This document shows, one piece after another, positions 12,919 through 19,020 of a stretch of 19,020 bases of DNA. Position numbers and translations under genes: made by a program. The notes below the pieces were generated by a model. That model was not told the origin of the DNA. It did no database searches and was given only the letters and a program-made list of their open reading frames with translations. The stretch's first letter is position 1; each line of letters starts with the position of its first letter. This DNA comes from JBCBSP01 sp964561235 (lineage in GTDB: Bacteria > Pseudomonadota > Alphaproteobacteria > Caulobacterales > Maricaulaceae): NCBI GenBank assembly GCA_964561235.1, contig CAZLOV010000033.1:1-19020 (forward strand), written 5' to 3'.

Positions 12919-14841
12919 CTAACGGCTGAGCACCTCGCGAAGGAAGAGGGTTTCCGCGGCGCGCTGGAAGTCGCGATTGGACTTCTTGCGGAAGCCGTGC
13001 CCCTCGTCCATCGCCAGCAGATACCAGGGATCGCCGCCCGCTTCGCGGACGGCTGCAAGAATCTGCTCGCTCTCGCTGGCGGGCACGCGCGGATCGTTGG
13101 CGCCCTGGATGATGAAGAGCGGCGCGGTGATCCGGTCGGCCTGGTTGGCCGGCGAGATTTCCTCGAGAAAGGCGCGCATCTCCGGATCGCGCTCGTCGCC
13201 GTATTCCGCGCGGCGCAGGTCGCGGCGGTAGCCGTTGGTGTTCTCCAGGAAGGTCACGAAATTGGAGATGCCCACGATGTTGACGCCGCCCGCAAGCCGG
13301 TCGGAATAGTGCGTCAGGCTGGCGAGCACCATGTAGCCGCCATACGAGCCGCCGTAGACGACGACCCGCTCGCTGTCGAGTTCGGGCTGTTCGGCGATCC
13401 AGTCGAGCAGCGCGCCGATGTCGCGCACGCTGTCCTCCCGGTTCATCCCGTTGTCCATCGCGACGTATGCCTTGCCGTAACCGGAGGAGCCGCGCACGTT
13501 GGGCGTGATCACCGCCGCGCCGAGTTCGTTGACCCAGTACTGGATGCCGGTGTTGAAGCCCGGACGTTCCTGGCTTTCCGGGCCGCCATGGATGTCCACG
13601 ATGACGGGATGCGGGCCTTCGCTGCGGGGCGCGTAGTAGAAGGCCGGCACCTCGAGCCCGTCGAAGCTCTCAAACGTGATCAGCTCCGGGGAGACCAGCT
13701 GGTCCGGGTTCAGCCCGCCGAGCTCGCTCATCGTCCAACGGGTGAGTTCGCTGGAGGCGAGATCATAGGTCCACGCATCGCCGGAAGACGTCGGCGAGGT
13801 GAAGGTGAAGCCCAGGCGCTCGCCTGCATCGTCGAACTCCAGCCCGCCGACGATCCCGTAAGGCAGCTCCGGGGCGGGGCGCGCCTGCCCGGTCGCAGCG
13901 TCGATGAGGCGGATCTCGCTCACCCCGCCGGCGTTGATCGTATAGGCCAGCGTGCGGCCGTCCGGGGACAGGTCGAAACCCGAAACATCCCAGTCGTGCG
14001 CCGGCGTGACGACGCGCTTGTCGCCGGTCTCCAGATCGATTTCGAGAATGCGGCGGAAATTGCTGTCCTCGTCAGTCACCACGAACACGCTTTCGCCGTC
14101 GCCGCTGAACGCCGCATCGCCATAGGCGACGGTCGCGCCTGGATTGATCTCGGTCAGCTCGCCGCTTTCAACGTCAAGCACATAGAGATCGGAATGCGTG
14201 ATCGAGTAGTAGCGCCCCACGAGGATGCGATCGCCCGAGGGCGACCAGTCCGAGGCGAACATCGCGCCTTCGCCTTCCAGCACCACGCGGCGCGAGGACG
14301 GATCGGACGGATCGGCCACGAGGATGTCGGAATCCGGATCGCCGTCCTGCTGCCGCGTCCAGGCAAGCTGCGCGCCGTCCTCCGTCCAGGCGCCCGGCTG
14401 GTTTCGGGTGCCGGCCTCGGTGAAGCGGAGGCTCTCGCCCGTCTCCGGATCGAACAGAAAGGCCTGGAAGAACTCGTCGCCGCCGACGTCGCGGCCAAAG
14501 ATGAACGCGCCCTCGCCGCCCGGGCGGGCGGACGCGCCGCCGACCGGCTCGTCATAGAAGGTCAGCTGCCGGCGCATGCCCATCGGCTCGCCGACATGGA
14601 AGATCTGGCTCGTCTCCCCGAACCGGGTGGAGATGTAGATCCCGCCCTGCGGCGCGAAATCAGCGAAGCTGGCCGAGCGCGCGTTCTGATAGCGGCGAAT
14701 GTCCTCGCGGACCTCGCTGGGTATCTCAGGGATGTTTTCCATGACCAGATTGCCCATGGTGACGCGCTCCGGCGCGTCCTGGGCGAAAGCGGAAGCGGCT
14801 GCGGCGAACGCAGCGAGGCTTGCGGCGGTCAATCGGAGCAT
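12919..14841 (-). CDS. Exported S9 family prolyl-oligopeptidase-like serine peptidase
   Basis: A 640-residue peptidase of family S9 (prolyl oligopeptidase/acylaminoacyl or dipeptidyl peptidase type), which cuts short peptides. A signal peptide at residues 1-20 (MLRLTAASLAAFAAAASAFA) points to the periplasm. Residues from about 50 to 385 form the beta-propeller with repeated SPDG/SGDG-like turns. The alpha/beta-hydrolase domain follows: DIHGGPES (oxyanion region), the nucleophile Ser499 in YGGSYGGYM, Asp583 in QGANDPRVP and His615 in DEGHGF. The ATG at 14841 is chosen over the in-frame ATG at 14862 because AGGAGGGG stands eight bases before it and the signal then starts at once. It lies 56 bases after the M16 gene, probably in the same transcript, and is followed by a strong hairpin. 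Confidence 0.93.
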   Translation of the reverse strand: MLRLTAASLAAFAAAASAFAQDAPERVTMGNLVMENIPEIPSEVREDIRRYQNARSASFADFAPQGGIYISTRFGETSQIFHVGEPMGMRRQLTFYDEPVGGASARPGGEGAFIFGRDVGGDEFFQAFLFDPETGESLRFTEAGTRNQPGAWTEDGAQLAWTRQQDGDPDSDILVADPSDPSSRRVVLEGEGAMFASDWSPSGDRILVGRYYSITHSDLYVLDVESGELTEINPGATVAYGDAAFSGDGESVFVVTDEDSNFRRILEIDLETGDKRVVTPAHDWDVSGFDLSPDGRTLAYTINAGGVSEIRLIDAATGQARPAPELPYGIVGGLEFDDAGERLGFTFTSPTSSGDAWTYDLASSELTRWTMSELGGLNPDQLVSPELITFESFDGLEVPAFYYAPRSEGPHPVIVDIHGGPESQERPGFNTGIQYWVNELGAAVITPNVRGSSGYGKAYVAMDNGMNREDSVRDIGALLDWIAEQPELDSERVVVYGGSYGGYMVLASLTHYSDRLAGGVNIVGISNFVTFLENTNGYRRDLRRAEYGDERDPEMRAFLEEISPANQADRITAPLFIIQGANDPRVPASESEQILAAVREAGGDPWYLLAMDEGHGFRKKSNRDFQRAAETLFLREVLSR

Positions 14842-14849
14842 GGCGAAGT

Positions 14850-14857
14850 CCCCTCCT
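14850..14857 (-). promoter_or_regulatory. Ribosome binding site deciding the S9 peptidase start
   Basis: AGGAGGGG on the minus strand with eight bases to the ATG at 14841. The upstream ATG at 14862 would place this site inside the gene and put MTGGDFA before the signal peptide. Confidence 0.8.
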
Positions 14858-14897
14858 GTCATGAACGAATAGGCGTACGGACCGAAGATTAACGCGA

Positions 14898-17837
14898 TCA
14901 GTCCCCGGCGCGAGCGGATTCAGCGCCGCCGGCCTCGCCCTGCGGCAGGATTTCAACGCGCAGCGCGCGTTCCGGACGCAGCCAGCGTTGCGCCAGCATC
15001 TCGATCTCGCCGGGCGTGACGGCGCGATAATCCGCCTCAAGCGAGCGCAACGCCTCAAGGCGCTGCGGCCGCCGCTGGCTTCGCGCAAGCCGCTCCAGCC
15101 AGAAGGCGTTGCGTTCAAGGTCCTTTTGAAGACCGCTGAGGATGGGTTCGCGCGCCCGGGTAAGGTCGTCGGCGCTGACGCCGTCTTCATAAAGGCTCTG
15201 CGCGACCGTCTCGATCAGCGCGATCCCGCGATCGGCTTCCGCGGCGTCTGCGCCCATGGACACCCCGATATAGCCGTAGCCGGGGAACACCTCCGACATG
15301 ACGTTTTCGACCAGCGGACTGAACGTCGCGCCCTCGCGCTGGCGCAGAACGTCGAGCGCGCGGATGCGCAGCACGGTGGCGAGCATCGACGCGGCGCGGG
15401 CGGTGCGCAGGTCGGAGGCGTCCTGCGTCGGCCAGTAGACGCCCACGCGGGCCTGGTCAGGCTGGCCATTGAAGCGAAGAACGACCGGATCCGCCTGCGG
15501 AGCCGGAAAGCTGATCTCACCTGTGTCTTGCGCCAGAACCGGCTCGGCCTCGCGTTCGGGCAGCGCGCCCAGCGTGGCCGCGACCGCATCGCGCGCCTGC
15601 TCCGGCGTGACGTCGCCCACAATGGTGACTTCAAGCGCGCCGCGGGCGAGCGGCTCGGCGAGCCAGGCCTGCGCCGACTCCATGGTGAAGGCGTCGACCT
15701 CCTCAGCCGTAGGAAAGCCCCAGCGCGGATCTCCCGATCGCAGGAGGCGCGGAAGCCTCGCGGCGGCGAGCTGAGCTGCGTCGGCGTTCTGGTTGCGGCG
15801 CACTTCAGGGGCGACGGCGCGGAAACGGCGCAAGCCGTCCTCCCGCCAGCCCGGCGCGGAGAGAAAGGCCGCGACGACCTGCAGCTGAAGCTCGAAATCC
15901 GCAGGCGTCGTCTCATGCGAAAAGACGAAGGACTCATCCTCCACGCACAGCCCCCAACTCACCGAGCGGCCTGCGAGCAGGCGCTGGAGGGCGTCGGCGT
16001 CATGCGCCTCCAGACCGCCGCCGCCGAACGAGCCGCACACGATCCCGCCCATGCCCGCCGAGGGGGCCGGCCGCCGTGCGCCGGCGCCGAAATCGACCCG
16101 TACATGCACCGCGTTCGACTCGAAATCCGTCGGCTTGACATTGAGCCGGACGTTATTGGCGAAGCGGTACTGAACCAGCCCGAGATCCTCGACCTCCGCA
16201 CGCGCGGCGACCTCTCCAGGCGGACCGAAACCGGTGTAGGCGAAAGCGTCCGGTCCGGACGCCTGCGGCGGCTCCACGGGCTGGGCGCGCGCCTCCCGCC
16301 AGGCGGCTTCTACCGCGGCGGCGCCGTCCTCCATCGCCGTCGATCCCGCCACGAACACGCGCGGCGCCGCGCGGCCCCACATCGTCTCGAAGGCCGCTTC
16401 GACCGCCTCGACCGTGAGGTCCGGCTCCATGGCTTCGTACAGGGCGGCGTTGTCGGCGGGATGCAGGAACACCTCCCGCGAACGCCAGCTTTCAAACAGC
16501 GCATCCGCCAGCGCGGCGGTCTCGCGCGTGCCGGCCTGTCTGGCGGCGATGGACACCGAATTGCGCAGATTGGCGAGTTGCTCCTCGAGCTCCGCCTGGG
16601 TGAAGCCGTGATCGCGCGCGGCGCGCAGGGCCTGCTCGATCTCCGCCAGTCCCTCCCGCCAGCGGGCCGGCGCGGCGACGGCGGACACGCCGGTTCGCCG
16701 GGCGGCGCCGAAGAACTGCGCATCGAAAAGGTTCACGCCCAGAAGGGCGCTCTCGCCCGCATTGACCCTCGACTGGAGCCTGCGCTGGACGATGGACAGG
16801 CCGAGCCCCCGCAGAATGCGCATCTTGCGCGCCTCCGGCGTGTCGGCGGGCATGCGCGCAGGGGTGACGATCTCGACATTGATCAGCGAGATCACGTCGG
16901 GATCGTAGAAATATCCGTACTCCGGCGCCGCCAGCGCCTCGATATCGCCGATCCGCGGGGTCGCAAGGGGAGCGTCGGGGGCGCTCCAGCTCGCGAAGGA
17001 GGCTGCGCGCTCCACCTCAAGGCCGGGAATATCGATCGCGAACCCCTCGCGCAGCATCGTCTCGATACGATCAGGCTGGACGTCACCGACGACGATCAGG
17101 AGGGCGCGGTCGGGACGGTAGGCCCGCCTGTAATACGCCTCAAAGGCCTCACGCGGGGCTTCGCGCACCACCTCCTCCAGTCCGATCGGCATGCGCTCGG
17201 GAATGATCGTGCGCGGAAAGAGAAAGCGGAACAGCGCATCCTGGTATCGCGCGATCGGCGTGTTGCGAAAGCGCTCCTCGCTCAGCACGACGCCGCGTTC
17301 GCGATCGATCGCCCCGGGTTCAAAAAGCACTTCCCCGGCGGCCTCCCGGAGCAGGAACAGTCCGGCTTCCAGACGCGCCTCGTCCGCGCTGGGCAGATCA
17401 AGCTTGTAGAAGGCGAAATCAAACGAGGTCCCGGCATTGGCGTCGGCGCCGAATGTCAGGCCGTAGCGTTCCAGGATCGGCGTGATCGCGCCCTCGGGCG
17501 CGTTCGTGGTGCCGCGAAACGCCATGTGCTCGACGAAATGCGCAAGGCCCCGCTCGTTGTCCTTTTCGAGCAGCGAGCCGGCATCCAGCACAAGGCGCAG
17601 CGAAGCCGCGTCAGCGGGCGTGGCGTTGGGCAGGATGGCGTAGCGCAACCCGTTTTCGAGCCGCCCGAAACGCACCGCCGGATCGGGAGCGAAGGGGCTT
17701 GTCTCATGCGCCCAGCCGCGCACGGGCTCGTCCGGCGGCGCGGGCGTCTCATGCGGTCCGTCGCACGCAACCAGGATCGCCGCGGCGAGCGCGGCGAGCG
17801 CGAGGCTCAGACGGGCGATCGGGCGCGGCGTCGTCAA
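14898..17837 (-). CDS. M16 (pitrilysin/insulinase) metalloprotease lipoprotein
   Basis: A 979-residue zinc protease with the length of four-domain M16 proteins such as PqqL. A lipoprotein signal is present: basic TTPRPIARL, a hydrophobic run and the lipobox ILVAC with Cys25, so it is anchored to the envelope facing the periplasm. The inverted zinc motif HFVEH (100-104) is followed by ERGVVLSEE with the third ligand near Glu187. The C-terminal half has no zinc motif, as expected. It carries LRQREGATFSP (831-841), where Arg832 is kept but the usual Tyr seven residues on is Phe839. The start is a TTG at 17837 because AAAGGAGA lies five bases upstream and the signal then begins correctly; the ATG at 17921 would add 28 basic residues. 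It lies 90 bases after the peptide transporter gene and is followed by the S9 peptidase, which suggests peptide breakdown. Confidence 0.9.
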   Translation of the reverse strand: MTTPRPIARLSLALAALAAAILVACDGPHETPAPPDEPVRGWAHETSPFAPDPAVRFGRLENGLRYAILPNATPADAASLRLVLDAGSLLEKDNERGLAHFVEHMAFRGTTNAPEGAITPILERYGLTFGADANAGTSFDFAFYKLDLPSADEARLEAGLFLLREAAGEVLFEPGAIDRERGVVLSEERFRNTPIARYQDALFRFLFPRTIIPERMPIGLEEVVREAPREAFEAYYRRAYRPDRALLIVVGDVQPDRIETMLREGFAIDIPGLEVERAASFASWSAPDAPLATPRIGDIEALAAPEYGYFYDPDVISLINVEIVTPARMPADTPEARKMRILRGLGLSIVQRRLQSRVNAGESALLGVNLFDAQFFGAARRTGVSAVAAPARWREGLAEIEQALRAARDHGFTQAELEEQLANLRNSVSIAARQAGTRETAALADALFESWRSREVFLHPADNAALYEAMEPDLTVEAVEAAFETMWGRAAPRVFVAGSTAMEDGAAAVEAAWREARAQPVEPPQASGPDAFAYTGFGPPGEVAARAEVEDLGLVQYRFANNVRLNVKPTDFESNAVHVRVDFGAGARRPAPSAGMGGIVCGSFGGGGLEAHDADALQRLLAGRSVSWGLCVEDESFVFSHETTPADFELQLQVVAAFLSAPGWREDGLRRFRAVAPEVRRNQNADAAQLAAARLPRLLRSGDPRWGFPTAEEVDAFTMESAQAWLAEPLARGALEVTIVGDVTPEQARDAVAATLGALPEREAEPVLAQDTGEISFPAPQADPVVLRFNGQPDQARVGVYWPTQDASDLRTARAASMLATVLRIRALDVLRQREGATFSPLVENVMSEVFPGYGYIGVSMGADAAEADRGIALIETVAQSLYEDGVSADDLTRAREPILSGLQKDLERNAFWLERLARSQRRPQRLEALRSLEADYRAVTPGEIEMLAQRWLRPERALRVEILPQGEAGGAESARAGD

Positions 17838-17842
17838 TCGGG

Positions 17843-17850
17843 TCTCCTTT
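17843..17850 (-). promoter_or_regulatory. Ribosome binding site deciding the M16 TTG start
   Basis: AAAGGAGA on the minus strand, five bases before the TTG at 17837. No comparable site precedes the ATG at 17921. Confidence 0.75.
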
Positions 17851-17927
17851 TCCGCGCGCAACAGGCGGCGCAGGCGCTGGAACCTAGCCTTGCGGGTCCC
17901 GGCGCGGAAATGACGATGCATACAGGT

Positions 17928-19020
17928 TCAGCCGGTCTCCAGAACCGCCTCGATCGGATCGTGCTCGGCGACCCAGTGACCGGGCGCCACCTCCACGAGA
18001 GCCGGGCGGTACTGCTCCGCATCCGGATCATCGATCAGCCGCGACTTCAGGAAGCGCAGGGAGGCGCGGGTATCGAGCGGGCTGGGCAGGTCGCCGCCGA
18101 GCTTCAGGCGCTCGCGGCTCCGCTCCAGCGCGGGATCAGGGATCGGCACCGCCGAGATCAGCGCCCGCGTATAGGGATGGCGCGCGTCGTCGTAGATCGC
18201 GTCGCGGCCGGCCATCTCGACCACGCGGCCCAGATAGAGAACCATCACGCGGTGGGAGACCTCGCGCACGACCGACAGGTCGTGGCTGATGAACAGCATC
18301 GACAGGCCGAGATCGGCCTGCAGGTTCATCAAAAGATCGATGATCTGCGCCTGGATCGAGACGTCCAGCGCGGAAACCGCTTCGTCGCAGATCACCAGCT
18401 TGGGCTTGAGGATCATCGCCCGGGCGATGCCGACGCGCTGGTTCTGGCCGCCCGAAAGCTCGTGCGGGTAGCGGTTGATCATGTCCGGATCGAGGCCCAC
18501 GCGCTCCATCATGGCGCGCACCTCGGCGTCGCGCTCCTTGCCGGTCATGGACTTGCGGAAGACCTGCATCGGCTCGGCGATGGAGGCGCCGATCGTCATG
18601 CGCGGATTGAGCGAGGCCAGCGGATCCTGAAAGACGATCTGCAAATCCTCGCGATGGTCGCGCATCTTGCCGGCGGAGAGTTTCAGCAGGTCCTTGCCGA
18701 TCCAGCTCACCACGCCCGCGCTCGCGGGAACCAGCCGCAGAACCGCGCGCGCCAGGGTGGACTTGCCGCAGCCGCTTTCGCCGACGATGCCCAGCGTCTC
18801 TCCGCGGGCGAGGTCGAACGTCACCCCGTCGACGGCGCGCAACGGCTTGGTCTTGGGAAACAGGCCGCCGCCGACCTTGACGGGAAAGCGCACCTGAACG
18901 TCGTCGACGGAAAGCAGCGTTTCCGCCCCGGGGGCGAGCGGCTCAAGCTTGGCGTGGCCGTCGCGGTCGGGCTGGTCGATGCGCGGCATCGCGTCGAGCA
19001 GCATGCGCGTATAATCATGG
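17928..19020 (-). CDS. Oligopeptide/dipeptide ABC transporter ATPase, C-terminal part (OppDF-type fusion)
   Basis: The frame is open to the right edge (363 codons visible). It energises peptide uptake from the cytoplasmic side of an inner-membrane importer. The ATPase motifs are complete: Walker A GESGCGKST (about 18782-18756), Q-loop VFQDP, signature LSGGQNQR, Walker B LVICDEAVSALD and H-loop FISHD. HPYTRALISAVP marks the oligopeptide C-terminal extension. The first visible residues, HDYTRMLLDAMPRIDQP, repeat that same end motif before a new ATPase domain begins at LLSVDDVQVRFPV. The protein therefore most likely contains a first ATPase (OppD-like) beyond the edge, fused to this OppF-like one. 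The tail EVAPGHWVAEHDP is conserved, but the Cys-rich CRFHPRCP segment of many relatives is replaced by LRFLKSRLIDDP without cysteines. M16 follows after 90 bases. Confidence 0.9.
   Translation of the reverse strand, partial: HDYTRMLLDAMPRIDQPDRDGHAKLEPLAPGAETLLSVDDVQVRFPVKVGGGLFPKTKPLRAVDGVTFDLARGETLGIVGESGCGKSTLARAVLRLVPASAGVVSWIGKDLLKLSAGKMRDHREDLQIVFQDPLASLNPRMTIGASIAEPMQVFRKSMTGKERDAEVRAMMERVGLDPDMINRYPHELSGGQNQRVGIARAMILKPKLVICDEAVSALDVSIQAQIIDLLMNLQADLGLSMLFISHDLSVVREVSHRVMVLYLGRVVEMAGRDAIYDDARHPYTRALISAVPIPDPALERSRERLKLGGDLPSPLDTRASLRFLKSRLIDDPDAEQYRPALVEVAPGHWVAEHDPIEAVLETG

Noticed and set aside
11710..14892. A 1060-codon open frame on the plus strand, antisense to the argE 5' end, FKBP and the S9 peptidase
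   Set aside because: It mirrors real minus-strand genes with clear catalytic motifs. In GC-rich DNA, antisense frames stay open by chance. Its translation is low-complexity Arg/Ala/Gly-rich with no recognisable domain.
17850..17909. Inverted repeat TTCCGCGC/GCGCGGAA between the ABC transporter and M16 genes
   Set aside because: The arms are only 8 bp with a 44-base loop, and there is no T-run. This is expected by chance at this GC content.
17838..17921. A 28-residue extension of the M16 protein from the ATG at 17921
   Set aside because: It is highly basic and has no ribosome site, whereas AAAGGAGA precedes the TTG at 17837, which starts directly before the lipoprotein signal.

Overview
This looks like a chromosomal segment from a GC-rich alphaproteobacterium, most likely of the Caulobacterales/Maricaulales (Hyphomonadaceae) type. 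The evidence is the very high GC content, the resemblance of the encoded proteins to what I remember of those groups, and the gap-pgk-fba(class I)-thiE-efp order. This taxonomic guess rests on memory, not on a search. I see no rRNA, tRNA, CRISPR array, insertion sequence or phage gene. The window is densely coding: the longest stretch without a gene is 191 bases (6915-7105), so there is no gene-free region above 300 bases.

Left block, minus strand (6914 down to 1): gap, pgk, class I fructose-bisphosphate aldolase, a thiE-like gene, a signal-peptide SEL1-repeat protein, efp (elongation factor P), an inositol-monophosphatase-family gene, and the start of a MotA/TolQ/ExbB-like membrane protein that runs off the left edge. 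The first three encode consecutive lower-glycolysis and gluconeogenesis enzymes. fba/thiE, thiE/SEL1 and efp/IMPase are packed tightly (4-nt gap, 25-nt overlap, 6-nt gap). A promoter-like pair sits before efp.

Middle block, plus strand (7106-10946): a UDP-sulfoquinovose synthase (SqdB)-like gene, divergent from gap, then a DUF1800/DUF1501 pair whose second member carries a Tat signal. The Shine-Dalgarno of the DUF1800 gene lies entirely inside a hairpin. This block meets the right block at abutting convergent stop codons (TGATCA).

Right block, minus strand (19020 down to 10947): the distal half of an oligopeptide ABC transporter ATPase (apparently a fused OppD-OppF type protein), a large M16 metalloprotease lipoprotein, an exported S9 prolyl-oligopeptidase-family peptidase, a short lipoprotein leader ORF followed in the same frame by an FKBP isomerase, and an ArgE-type M20 deacetylase. 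Together these suggest capture, folding and breakdown of peptides at the cell envelope (inference).

Most notable: (1) the sequestered ribosome binding site before DUF1800; (2) an 11-base motif, GGGATGCAAGC, found three times, each time between genes and each time reading toward the next gene; (3) an in-frame TAA splitting a lipoprotein leader from its apparent FKBP domain; (4) operator-like symmetry in the gap leader. I did not find a clear new multi-gene system. The best candidates for undescribed biology are the DUF1800/DUF1501 pair with its hairpin, and the repeated motif.
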